Assembly: GCA_009617715.1 (NCBI GenBank)
Contig: VTFK01000350.1
Location: 186,001 to 250,000 of the forward strand
Source: Plectrocnemia conspersa
Taxonomy: Eukaryota > Arthropoda > Insecta > Trichoptera > Polycentropodidae
Direction: 5' to 3'
Length of the DNA stretch: 64,000 bases
Under the pieces are notes generated by a model. It did no database searches. It saw only the letters and a list, made by a program, of their open reading frames with translations, and was not told the DNA's origin. Shown here one piece after another: positions 41,760-51,687 of this stretch; positions within the stretch are counted from its first letter, which is position 1; each line of letters starts with the position of its first letter. The translations under genes were made by a program, and so were the position numbers.

Positions 41760-42087
41760 CATAGATAATATTGCTTTCGAAATATAATTTAAGATTATAC
41801 TTATTTAGGCAAACATTAATTTGCTCTTTTATATAATGTAAATTTATAACTAAATCGCAGTTCGCCGTATTTGTTAATTAAAACTAAATTGTATTAGCTA
41901 GACATAAAAAACTTGTTTGGACATTTTCTGTCACTGTGGCACTGTCAATACTATTATGTTATTGAAAGTATTTATTCAGTGATTAAATATTATTTGGTCC
42001 ATAATGCTCGAGCCACAATTATCCTGGTCGAATAATTTTAATTATATTGAAAATTATAGTAAACCTTCAAAGAAAAGCAATAGACTT

Positions 42088-42298
42088 ACAGTGGTGCATT
42101 GACTCACGAGTTTAATTTGTTCCGTGACGGTGCTCGTAACTCAAATTACTCGTATGTCAAATCAGTTTTCCTCACTGAAATGCCATTAATCCATTTGAAT
42201 AGGGAAAATTGAAATGGTTTGATGACAATTGATTAATGATAATGTTTATTTTTAAGTTATGCAATACGTTTTTTTGCTCGTAAGTCGAGATTCCACTG
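42088..42298. mobile_element. Tigger-type MITE with TA target duplication
   Basis: The left end CAGTGGTGCATTGACTCACG and the reverse complement of the right end CAGTGGAATCTCGACTTACG match over about 22 bp. They resemble the ends of the Tigger copies at 12414 and 49509. TA flanks both sides (42086-42087 and 42299-42300). The 211-bp body has no coding capacity and would have depended on a Tigger transposase elsewhere in the genome. Confidence 0.85.
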
Positions 42299-42504
42299 TA
42301 GATATAAATGCAGTACCGATCGATATATTGCAAGATGTTCAACATAAATATAATTATTTTTATTGTAAAAGAAAATTGAGACCCATCTTGAATTAGTTTA
42401 TTTTTTCATTACAATTGTGCTCAAATTTGCAATATTACATTGAAGGATTTTATATAATTGTAATATGATGTAAACTTGACTGGGATGTTTTAGTGTATCT
42501 GTTA

Positions 42505-42981
42505 CAGTGAATATGTATTTTTCAGTGAAATTATATTTTTACTAGTAAAAGTAAAATTCAGTAACTAGGCCCGTAAAAATATATTATTGCACAACGTTCA
42601 GAATATTATGGCCTTAACATGTGATGTGTCGCTCTACAAACACTTTTTATACTAAATACGCTGGTGGAGTACAGAATTTAAAAAGTAAATAGAAAATTAA
42701 ATAAGATAAATAGGATTTACTAACTAAATTTAAAAAAAATATGGAAAATATTAATAATTTAGATTGAATATTTTTTTATTATTTTAATCGATTTTTTAAG
42801 AATGCAAATGAACGTTTGACGCTTCTCAAATAACAGTTTTGAGGTGCATATATTGTTAATTCACTAGCACCTATCACTGAAATTAAATTTTCACTAGTAG
42901 AAATATATATCTACCGGTGAAAATTTCATTGTGAACAAACGACAGTGAAAATATATTTTCGGTAGTAATACATACTCACTG
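42505..42981. mobile_element. Unclassified MITE with TA duplication and CAGTGARTATGTATT ends
   Basis: The two ends read CAGTGAATATGTATT and CAGTGAGTATGTATT (reverse complement of the right end) and are flanked by TA at 42503-42504 and 42982-42983. Subterminal TTTCAGTGAAAT and TTTTCACTAGTAGAAA motifs recur in both orientations near the ends. The element is 477 bp with no coding trace. The TA target points to the Tc1/mariner superfamily; I cannot assign a family. Confidence 0.7.
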
Positions 42982-43409
42982 TAACGAGTGTTTCTTCTCG
43001 AGAATATTTCGAGATATATGACAAAATTCTCCTTTTATAAATCAGCAAAATTATCTAGATTTTTCATCGAGCCTTTTTGTTAAAAATTAAATTCGTATGA
43101 ATATTTTAAATGTTTTACGACCACGGCATAAAAAAGGTGAGTCTGTGCCAGACGTTTGGAGAAATGTGCATGCTTATTTGGATTTTGCGGAAGATGTCGA
43201 AATTTGAATGGCAAAAAATTGTTTACGATTTTTTTCAACTAATCGGTATTATCTTTGCTTTGGTAATCTAAGAACTACAATATTAATCAGATAAGAAACT
43301 CCGCTCCACGTAGAATCGGCAGCTTGCGAAAACGTATTTTTTATGTTTATCTTTTTAAAAATAAGCAAAAAAGTAGAAACGGTTGTTATTGATATATTGA
43401 TATAAAAGT

Positions 43410-43901
43410 AGCAACAGTTGGCATTCTGAAAGTCAGTTTGTATCGGGCTTTACAACCTATGAGTATCACATCGTTGAGCCTTCTTCTCGCCGTTCGCTTA
43501 AAATGGATGCCTTCCGCTTTCAGAGACTTCAGTAGTCAGCTTGGAATACGTTTTTCGACGTTTTTTAATGAGCTCTTGAACCAACTTTCAATGTGTTGAC
43601 TAATTTTCGATATATTTAGTCCTTGCGAATGCAATAAAATTTCGCTCTTTTAGCCTCACGTAATTCGTGTTTTTGACATTTTTTAAATGTTAATATAATA
43701 CTAAAAAAAAGGCCGAAATCACGCAACTGAACATAAAGGTTACTTAAGCGAGACTGAACAATTATATCTGCAATCCCTTTTTAAAATTCAAGTGAACAAT
43801 TAAAAACAACAAATTTTTTTGTATAGTTCTCAGAATTACAATGCACATGTAAAGAGTTACACAACATTTTCAGGGGTGCCACATTATTATGGCCAAGGCT
43901 G
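43410..43901 (-). pseudogene. Tc1-like transposase fragment with one terminal repeat
   Basis: On the minus strand the end reads TA, then CAGCCTTGGCCATAATAATG, like a Tc1-family terminus. After about 220 nt one reading frame with in-frame stops starts MSKTRIT at 43679. It runs through SEILLHSQGLNISKISQHI, VEKRIPS and TARRRLNDVILIGCKARYK. This matches the bipartite helix-turn-helix DNA-binding domain of Tc1-like transposases (start MPKxRxLT, GxSxxxIA motif, then TVRRRLxEAGLxxRxxRKK). The DDE catalytic domain is not seen; the copy is truncated at about 43410. Confidence 0.65.
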
Positions 43902-44439
43902 TAGTTTGGACCTCATACCACTTGGATAAATTTTTGGTACACAATGGTAAATATGAAACTGATTAAATATATTTATGAATTTATATAATAAATACTTTTA
44001 CGAAATCATCTCATTTTGCATAACGTCTATCAACTCATTTTTCTGATAAAATACCAATCACCTGCCAAAATATAACTAACCATTTAATTTTAAAATACTG
44101 ACTCTTAGATAATGACTGACCCTTTAGGATAAAACAAAATTACTAATCCAATAAATACAGGATATTATTTTATTCATGGTCAATATCAATGACTCTACAG
44201 AGCTCAAATGCGATATTTTCTGTCGACTTTCATTGATAATATCCTGCTTTTTATTCGGCTCATAATATTGATCTTCTGAAAGGGAACTAAAATAAAAAAA
44301 ATAACAATTTTTCAGGCTAGTTTTCTGAAATATATTAGACTGCAATGTAATAATAGTCACTATGAAACATTATGTATAAATTATATACGTTCTAAATATT
44401 GGAATCTATTGGCATTAATTATAATTTTTCCACTTGGAA

Positions 44440-44765
44440 GTCGATTCAATCCTAGTGTGCGCCGTTTTGAAATTTTCCGGCCGGGGTCGTCGACCTGCCC
44501 GCCGCCGAAATTCGCCGAATTTTTTTCGCCCATCGCCGAGGTCATCGGCGGCGTCGCGACGCGCTACTGAATGAGCGGCGGCGTCACACGCAATAATGTG
44601 CGCGCGGTGGTGTTATGCGCGGCCGCGAGGTGGGCGTCTGACCCAGTGCCGGCAGACACAACAGTCGTCGCTCGGCCGAGTCTTGGCAGCGCCGCGGAAA
44701 CGCTCGGAAAAGCCGGGGGCGCCACTCGCAGATACACACGATATCGCCATCGACGCTGGTGATTG
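44440..44765. other. CpG-rich GC island
   Basis: This is among the most GC- and CpG-rich host-like stretches in the window, with many CG dinucleotides in GCCGCCG and CGGCGGCG contexts. A 63-codon frame (44571-44762) runs through it without a recognisable domain. It may be a promoter or first-exon region of a gene I cannot see, or an enhancer. Confidence 0.45.
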
Positions 44766-45769
44766 ACGGTTGTAATTAGGGACGTTTAGCATTTGACCAT
44801 CTTTAACGCATCTTAAGAATCGTCATACGGATATTCGTCGACTTGAATTATTCTCTCCGGTCGTTCACACTATAACGGCCATTACGCAATTTTACGATTA
44901 TTTTGCGCTCTCCGATTTTTATTTAGTTTTAATAAATTACTTAAAGTTAAACGTAATAAAATGATATTGTAAATCGGCTGCGAAAAGTATAAATTGAAGC
45001 GATAAAAGTACCGTTACATATTATTAGAATCCATTTATATTTGATTTTTACGAAATAAAATGTATTATATATGACTTTTACATAAGTTATATATATACAT
45101 ACATTACTTATGCGTTGTCGATGTAATTTATTAGCAACTAAAGAGTAAAAACAAATTAAAAAATGGGGAGGAAGAGGGGGACAAATTATCCGAGGCCCGT
45201 TCATCTTGAGGGGCCCAACTCTGAAAAAATCATGGCAAGAATCTATTTAAAAAATTTAAAAACCAACCTCAAATAATGAATCTGAACTAAACTAGTTGTT
45301 TGAGATGTACCAATATATTGATATATTTCTTAAGCCTTTTTTTTATATTATACATATTACACAATAAATAAAAGGAGTGGAACATTGCCTTCAAAAACAC
45401 CCACTTTCTGGGTAATACTTTCACAATAAATATTATTATTCAAAAGGATAGATTGTAGTTTTTTGACGCCGCTCCGTTTGTGTTAAAATTTGTTTGCAAA
45501 TTAAAGTTGACTTTATTGCTTTTTGAACGCTTAAAAATATTAGACAAGAAAAAAAATATTCAATGAATGCAAATCAGTAGCAATAAATTTAGGTGCTCGA
45601 TCTGATTTTTCAGAGGAAGAAGCAAAGAAATAACGAAAGATCAACGACAAATTTGACAACTAGATTTAATGCAGCAAAATAAATATATATTTAAAAAATA
45701 TATATATTTAAACCGAATTTTGGTCAATAGGAGAGCGTAAAAACAATTATTACTTCTCAGAAGGCAAAG

Positions 45770-46030
45770 ATTCACGTCAAAAGCAATAAAATCGTATCGG
45801 CAACGGGAACGCTCGGTAACAAGCGCTCACCATTGACTGTTACAGTCTGACATTCACCGTTTTCAAAAAAGTAAGGCCCAACGACGCCGACTGACCACAA
45901 TGTGCACTAAACATGTAACGGTTTCTCGTGAATCACATGATAATTTTCCTCACCACATATGTGGAAATTTTGATTATTACCATACTCAGAGAGGTGGGAA
46001 TGTGCCTCATCAGAAGGGACGATATTTTTT
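45770..46030 (-). pseudogene. IS630/Tc1-mariner-type DDE transposase fragment
   Basis: The minus-strand frame reads PSDEAHSHLSEYGNNQNFHI, then CGEENYHVIHEKPLHV, a stop, then CTLWSVGVVGPYFFEN and QTVTVNGER. This order matches a transposase type common in insect genomes (SDEAHFHLxGYVNxQNxRIWG, then ENPxxIxEKPLH, VTVWCALW, GPYFFE, TVTVNGxRY). The Asp of SDEAH is the first catalytic residue. The second Asp and the Glu are not recognisable downstream. It is a truncated, stop-interrupted relic. A 63-codon plus-strand frame at 45900-46091 is its antisense shadow. Confidence 0.75.
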
Positions 46031-47180
46031 CTGCTACTCTAACACCCAATCTGCTCAAATTATTCGCTATCCATGGTATGTGGGTCGTTAACTAATAAAA
46101 TGCCGCGTCGTTTACAAATAAAAATGTAATTTAATTTAGGTAAAGTTACTGAAAAGTAATTATAAAAACGTGTTTAAGAATATCTCTATTGTTATTAAAA
46201 ACACTGTATAATGTATTAAATGAGTATAAAAAAGCAATATACATGAAATTTTTTACATTGGTAGGAACATAATTTACTTTACTTTTTAATAAATATTATT
46301 AGGGTAATCACTATTTATTTAAGTATTGTATTATTACATAAAAATAAACAATACATAAATATATTCGATAAGAAAATAAAAGAAAGATCAGGTTGCTATC
46401 ACCAAAGGTGAATTTCGCAATTTGATTGGTTTCGCAAAGATCATATCGCAACGCACGAGCGTATTCTGGGGCATAAAACTAGAGTTGTATAAAAACTAGG
46501 ACAATACGTAAATTAATTACATAAATGTAGCAGTGATTCATATTTAAGTGCTTCTAAAGTGAGTTTAAACAAAAAAAATAGTATTCGTTTTAATATTAAG
46601 TAATATTTCATGGTACTAAGATCTATATTTTAATGTGCAAAATACTAAAGTTTCCAAATATTCGTTATTTTCAACAACTGTACACGATTAAATACTCGAA
46701 TATAATCGTATAATTACAATAATAAAAAAATATAGTCTAAATAATGAATACATGTATTAAAAAAATAAATAATAAAAATCAAGATTGGTTTATTATCAAT
46801 TATATATGCTGGAAAAGGACTACAAGTATTAAAATAGTTCAAATTGAACATTATTCGTATCGATTTAAAAGATATATCAACAATTGAGAAAGTTCACAGC
46901 TGCACCATATTAACTCGAATGAGTAGTTTCTATAATTTCTGCATTTTTTATTATTATTTTGTTTTTTTAGCTATAAGTGGTTATGGTTGTTATAAATAAC
47001 TAAATAATAAAATTATGTAAAATGATAATTGGGCAAATATTTGAATAAGTTAAAAAAAAAGGTATTCGAATATTCAGACTAGTTTCTACTAAGGACCAAC
47101 GCGTCATACAAACATTTAAAAAAAATCTACCATTACGCAAAATTGCAAGACTCCTCTAAGATCGAAATCAGCAAGATAGA
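46031..47180. other. AT-rich non-coding stretch
   Basis: No gene is supported. A short GC-richer open stretch at 46385-46499 could be read as a peptide on the plus strand but has no recognisable motif or splice context that I can defend. Confidence 0.45.
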
Positions 47181-47440
47181 CGGGTGGTATAAGTCTCTGA
47201 CTATCGACTTGAAAGACCTGAGTTCGAATTAGTGTTTCAAATTTCTATCGTGCCTAGGAAATCGGAATTAGTGATTATTATATAATTATAATTGCGATCG
47301 ATCATCACAGATTAGATTTCCTAGATTTTCTTAATATCACGGATGAATATTGTGATGATTAATTCAAATTGAGGTAGGTCGTACATATCTGGTATTGAAA
47401 ATTATCTCATAGAGAATATCTTATATGTATTTAAAAAAAC
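47181..47440 (+). mobile_element. tRNA-derived SINE, copy 3
   Basis: The head GGGTGGTATAAGTCTCTGAC is shared with copy 2. The B-box-like GAGTTCGAATTAG is nearer the polymerase III consensus than in copy 2. The body (CGATCGATCATCACAGATTA, TGATGATTAATTCAAATTGA) and the tail (AGAGAATATCTTATATGTAT then an A-run) agree with the other copies. The unit length of about 260 bp is constant across copies. Confidence 0.75.
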
Positions 47441-49508
47441 ATGACAAATTCATTATCTTATATTAACAATGCTCATATCCACAATGAATCCATCTTATAT
47501 TGTAATCGATGAGCTACATATTTTATATAATATAAGTTGTAATCTAGTTTGATTTTAAATAATCACCTCAATATTCAACCACGAGATAGGAAAATCCAAA
47601 ATAAAGCTATCGATAGGAATTGAAATGTACAATAACCATTAACTCTGATCTTTCAGACACTCAGATTACAGTGGCTCTTATTATTATTATTATTACCATT
47701 GTATATATTTGTTACCCTGCATCAATCATTTGATTTTTAACCGGTTGTCAAGTTTTTTCAGGTATGTAATTAATTTTTATATTTTAGCTAAAAATATCTA
47801 TAAACAAAGAACAGAAATACTCATTGATTTAAAGCTGAAATAAAGAGGAAACGAAAGAGAAGGAAGTAGACGTTCCTATTCTCAATAACGAAGATGATTT
47901 TTAATATTCCTCACCCACAAGTATGTATTTAATATGTAATATTACTAGATATATTAAGTTTCATACACCAAATTGTGCAGACCCTTTTTATAAATTCATA
48001 TTTATATACAGAAGTAAATATTACATCAGAAAATACACACATTTATAAAAAAAATATATTTAATACATGCAGCTACAAATAAGCCAGAAGATGAAGATAA
48101 GAGCTGCATATATTAAGAAGCTTAATTGACTAATGGTGTATGGGAGGGGTTTACTGTATTTAATGTAGACACAACGATTGTGCAGGTGCATAAAAATACA
48201 GGTAAGTAGCAGGTACATATGTATGCACACGACTTCTGTATATAATTGATGTTTGAGCTAATTTTATTAAACCGTTTAAAATATAACGTTTTTTTTTACA
48301 TTTTAAACAATGTGCTTGTCGTACATTGTTATCTTGTAAAAAATGTTATTTGATTTAAACTTTTCAGAACTCAGATAGATTCTTATAAACTTAATTACAA
48401 AGTTTCAGTATAATCGATCTAATAGTTTTGCGAGATTTTAGCCAGACATAATTTATTGAAAAATAAGTACACACATACGTACATTATTGTAAAATATCGA
48501 AACGTCATTAGTGCATACATCAGTACAATTTTGTCATGAACGTGTATTAGTATTGCGTCATTAATTGTTATATATCCTGTTTTTATTATCGCAAGTGATA
48601 TTGCCAAGGACTTATAAATATATTTTCTATATTCAACATTTTTTAATAACTTAGTAGAATTGTTACATATGGTTGAAAAATATATGACTATGTTGTTTTA
48701 CAAAAAAAAAAATATTTTTACACCACGTTAGAAAGACAAAGCATTTGAAGAACATAATTTTTCCTCGGAAAACTACATTGATCAACACGATCTTCGTGTC
48801 GTTCGTCGTTTTTTGTCTACCTAGTTCAACATTTGCGTTGTTTTCTTTTCCTGCGAAGAATTCGCCGTATCGACAGAGTGCTGAAAAGCGTTGTCGGCTG
48901 CATTGGTTTCGTTGCAAATAATCGCGATGGGTTTAGAAGCGAGACTACTTGCCAGATGAGATTCCCAGACGGTATTATTTTGGTTTTCTATTTTGAGTAG
49001 AACGATCGGTCTGTAGGCAGAGCAACTAACTCATGACGCCGTTTCGCGCGACGTCTAATTATCGGTTGACTCTGATGGAAAATTAAAAGAAAATCCCTCG
49101 GAAAACTCCTAATCAAACAAACGTAAATCTATATGAACTGTACTATTCAACAAAATAGAGTATCGCTCGATTATTATTATTAGGAGTATAACACCTATCA
49201 CTAGAAGACTAATCTACTTCTACTCAAGGTGCCGTCGTCTGTTCATCTGATAGGCAACTTACTATAAACCGTAGCAGCTACGCATTAAGCTTATTAGGTT
49301 TACATTGACTTGCCTTCTTATTAATCTGAAACGATCGATAGCAATTATTATTATATTAAATCTTAAATCAAAATCAAGATTTTTAAGACGTAGATAATTT
49401 TATTTACTTAGAACTACTATCATATAAAAATCGATCAATACTAAAACATCCAGTAAAAATGTATAGTGGTACAGGGAGTAGAATATTTCACCGTGAGAAA
49501 ATGTTACA
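47441..49508. other. AT-rich non-coding stretch
   Basis: No gene is recognised. TTA-type triplet runs at about 47679-47694 and 49161-49175 could be the minus-strand tails of decayed non-LTR elements, but no coding trace goes with them. A GC-richer patch lies near 48770-49080. Confidence 0.4.
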
Positions 49509-49621
49509 CAGTGGAACCTCGGATTGCGAGTAACTTGATTTACGACTGTGTCACAATATAAGAAAAAAAATATTTGATAAACGATCGATTTATTGCGATA
49601 CGTCGATGGTTATATAATGCT
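49509..49621 (+). mobile_element. Tigger transposon (copy B), left part
   Basis: The left terminal repeat CAGTGGAACCTCGGATTGCG at 49509 matches the ends of the copies at 12414-13161 and 42088-42298. Only about 110 bp separate the end from the decayed catalytic-region motif (YNAP at 49609-49620), so most of the transposase was deleted. The retroelement inserted directly after this motif. Confidence 0.75.
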
Positions 49622-49626
49622 CCTGT
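49622..49626. other. Target site duplication CCTGT (left copy)
   Basis: CCTGT immediately precedes the first base of the left LTR and recurs immediately after the right LTR at 51806-51810. A perfect 5-bp duplication is typical of LTR retrotransposon integrases. Confidence 0.9.
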
Positions 49627-49739
49627 TGTGGTGTGATGGCAACCCCGATGCGGGGGAAGAGAGGTAGTAGCAACACTGGGTGCAGGAGGGACGCACGTGG
49701 ACGGAGCGCGGGACCATGGGGAAGGACACGCGCAGCACA
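49627..49739 (+). repeat. 5' long terminal repeat (113 bp)
   Basis: It starts TGTGGTGTGATGG and ends GCGCAGCACA, so it has the usual TG...CA boundaries. It matches the right LTR with a single substitution (49682 G against 51743 A) and one 5-bp indel. It is very short for an LTR. I see no TATA box and no AATAAA in it. The sequence just inside (AGCTATTTCGGCGCC) does not begin with TGG, so no standard tRNA primer site is evident. Confidence 0.9.
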
Positions 49740-50541
49740 AGCTATTTCGGCGCCGAGCGATATGGGGGGCGCTGCGAAGGCGCATCACCGCCTAGCCGAT
49801 GCCGTGGAGCCGTTCTCGGGAGACGGCGATTTTGACAGGTGGTACCGGCGCCTCACGGTTCTGATGGACCTGTACCACGAGGACGACGTCGCTAAGTGGT
49901 TGGCTACGTTCCTCCGGGGCCGAGCGTTCGACATTTTCGTTGACTTGCCTGAAGAGACTCGCCGCGACGGAGCGCAAGCAGCGGCCGCCCTGAGCTTGGC
50001 GTTCGGGGCTGGCCGGTTTGTGTCGTATGGTCGGTTCATCCAGCGGCGTTGGGAAGCCGGCGAAACTGTCGACGTGTTTTTGTGCGAGCTGCGTAAACTC
50101 TCGGCCCAGGCCGGGGTAGAGAGTGACGCGCTGTTGGCGACCCACTTCATAGTAGGGCTTCCGGAGCGGGCGTCGCGAGACCTGCGAGCATTCGTGGGGG
50201 GCGCGACCACGTTGCCGCCGCTTAAGGACATAGTGGCGAGGGCGCGAGTGACAATGACGGAAGAGGCTGACGAAGATTCGCGCCAAACGGTCTCGATTGT
50301 CGCGAGACACGAAAGTGCGAGTGCGCGTGCTCGAACGACGGTTAGATGCCACCGGTGCGGCGGTGGCCATTTTGTTCGCGAGTGTAGAAATCCCGCGTCC
50401 ACCCCCACTCACGCTCTCGACTGCTGGGTGTGCGGTGAACGCGGACACGTCGCCCGGAAGTGTCCGCGTCGAGCGAACGTTAAGACCCGGGGAAACGGAC
50501 TATCGGAGGCTGGTGCGCCGCCAGCTTCCGACCGATGTTAA
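49636..50541 (+). CDS. gag: Gag polyprotein of the RT-less LTR element
   Basis: An intact frame of about 301 codons. Its first ATG (49636) lies inside the LTR. A later in-frame ATG at 49762, after the LTR, is a plausible real start. The middle part resembles the capsid region of Ty3/gypsy Gag proteins (FDRWYRRL, then RRWEAGETVDVFLCELRKL, then HFIVGLPE). Two zinc knuckles follow: CHRCGGGHFVREC from residue 238, with an unusual three-residue spacing before His, and CWVCGERGHVARKC from residue 263, a canonical CX2CX4HX4C. Gag would package the element's RNA in cytoplasmic particles. The frame ends in TAA at 50539-50541, just past a frameshift signal. Base composition is strongly GC-rich compared with the flanks. 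Confidence 0.88.
   Translation: MATPMRGKRGSSNTGCRRDARGRSAGPWGRTRAAQAISAPSDMGGAAKAHHRLADAVEPFSGDGDFDRWYRRLTVLMDLYHEDDVAKWLATFLRGRAFDIFVDLPEETRRDGAQAAAALSLAFGAGRFVSYGRFIQRRWEAGETVDVFLCELRKLSAQAGVESDALLATHFIVGLPERASRDLRAFVGGATTLPPLKDIVARARVTMTEEADEDSRQTVSIVARHESASARARTTVRCHRCGGGHFVRECRNPASTPTHALDCWVCGERGHVARKCPRRANVKTRGNGLSEAGAPPASDRC
50490..50531 (+). promoter_or_regulatory. -1 ribosomal frameshift signal between gag and pol
   Basis: The heptamer GGGAAAC (50490-50496) lies in the gag frame as G GGA AAC, the required X XXY YYZ phasing. After a 6-nt spacer (50497-50502) an 11-bp stem forms between 50503-50513 and 50521-50531 with a 7-nt loop. It has one G-U pair and is otherwise fully complementary. 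A -1 slip moves ribosomes from the gag frame into the pol frame, which is open from 50484 on. All three elements match the standard signal of retroviruses and retrotransposons. Confidence 0.88.
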
Positions 50542-51668
50542 CGGCGCTGCCGATAATCGATGCGCGTATCAACGGAGTGCGCGTTCGAGCCCTCGTGGAC
50601 ACCGGTTGCTCTAAGACAATAGTGCGCGCAAACCTGTGCTCGACGAGGACGAGTTCGGCTAAAATCGGGGTCACAGTTGACGAGCTTCACCAAATGAACC
50701 ATCTGGGGGTCGACAGAACATTAAACCTAGCTCGCATGGTAAACACGAACACTACGCGAGCGGAGGTCGAGAGATGCGTCAGGGCATGTGAAAGATGCAC
50801 TACCATAGACCCGGCGCCGGCAGCCCATGAAGAAGGTAGCCTCGAAGTGTCGCATCCATGGGTAAGACTCGCAGTGGACTTCACGCACTATGGGACGGCA
50901 CTGTACTTAACGGTAGTGGATTGTGGCCCGGGAAGATTTGCGGTGTGGCGGGAGGTCGCTGGGGAGAGTGGTGATTGTGTTGTGAAAAACTTGGAGCAAG
51001 TGTTTCGGGAACGCGGCCCGCCCCGAGAATTGCTCATGGACAATGGCACTGCGTTTCGATCCCGCCTTGTGCAAGAGCTGTGTGACCGATGGGGCGTGTG
51101 TTCCAGGTTTCGGGCAGCCTACAGACCGGCAGGCAAAGGTATTGTAGAGAGGAACCACCGGACGGTGAAGCGAATCGCTGCTAGGAGCCGAATTTCACCA
51201 TTGCAGGCTGCATTCTGGTACAATCTAGCATCAGAGGGAATAAGAGGAAAGACCGCCCCATCTTCAGCTGTTTTCGCTTATCAGTGGCGCCATCCAGCAG
51301 CAAAGACAGCGACGACGCAGCCCGTGGACGGGTGCCCATTCCGAACGGGAGACGTGGTCTTCGTGAAGCCGCCAGGGGCGCGCTGTACGACAGAGTGGCC
51401 CAGAGGACGCGTCGACAGCGTCGTTTCCACGAACAACGTCGTCGTGGATGGAATGCCCAGACACGTGTTGGACCTGCGCAGAGTTCCGGAGCAGCCAACG
51501 TCGGTCACCGGAGAGTTGCCAGTGGATCACCAGGATCTGACAACTCTGTTCGAGACAACGGAGGCTGCAGAGCCAATGCAGACCGAAAGGGACCCGCCAG
51601 CAGCAGAGAGGAGTCGTGTGCAAAGAACCAGAAGGAGGCCTGCGCGGTTTCAAGATTTTGTGTTGTGA
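50535..51668 (+). CDS. Pol remnant: protease stub fused to complete integrase
   Basis: This frame of 377 codons from its first ATG is more likely entered by -1 frameshifting near 50490. Residues 12-30 carry the aspartic protease active site (ALVDTGCSKTIV, DTG at 22-24), but the rest of the protease is gone. Within about 20 residues the integrase begins. Its zinc-binding HHCC is at H52, H56, C85 and C88. The catalytic core has D115 (RLAVDF), D169 (LLMDNG) and E205 (GKGIVERNH), with 35 residues between the last two, so DD35E is intact. A C-terminal domain follows (GDVVFVKPPG near 290, then a basic tail). Reverse transcriptase and RNase H are missing with no frame disruption. The integrase would insert cDNA into the genome if cDNA and a particle were supplied in trans. 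Confidence 0.88.
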   Translation: MLTALPIIDARINGVRVRALVDTGCSKTIVRANLCSTRTSSAKIGVTVDELHQMNHLGVDRTLNLARMVNTNTTRAEVERCVRACERCTTIDPAPAAHEEGSLEVSHPWVRLAVDFTHYGTALYLTVVDCGPGRFAVWREVAGESGDCVVKNLEQVFRERGPPRELLMDNGTAFRSRLVQELCDRWGVCSRFRAAYRPAGKGIVERNHRTVKRIAARSRISPLQAAFWYNLASEGIRGKTAPSSAVFAYQWRHPAAKTATTQPVDGCPFRTGDVVFVKPPGARCTTEWPRGRVDSVVSTNNVVVDGMPRHVLDLRRVPEQPTSVTGELPVDHQDLTTLFETTEAAEPMQTERDPPAAERSRVQRTRRRPARFQDFVL

Positions 51669-51687
51669 TGTGGACATCAGGGGAGCG

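Larger units (their letters stand above)
35968..42087. other. Non-coding stretch, probably intron of the ZIP11-type gene
   Basis: If the ZIP11 exon is real, this sequence upstream of it on the minus strand is at least partly its last intron. I saw no other exon with ZIP11 motifs. Frames such as 37149-37364, 38141-38404 and 39561-39812 show no recognisable domain. GC-richer patches lie near 36060-36300 and 39880-40210. Two similar units of about 27 bp (GGGAGACATYTAAAATT core) lie in tandem at about 37622-37676. Confidence 0.4.

Noticed and set aside
44571..44762. 63-codon Ala/Arg-rich ORF in the CpG island
   Set aside because: Composition-driven frame; no domain and no splice or start evidence beyond an ATG.
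45900..46091. 63-codon plus-strand ORF
   Set aside because: The opposite strand carries a clear transposase motif series (SDEAH onward), so this frame is its shadow.
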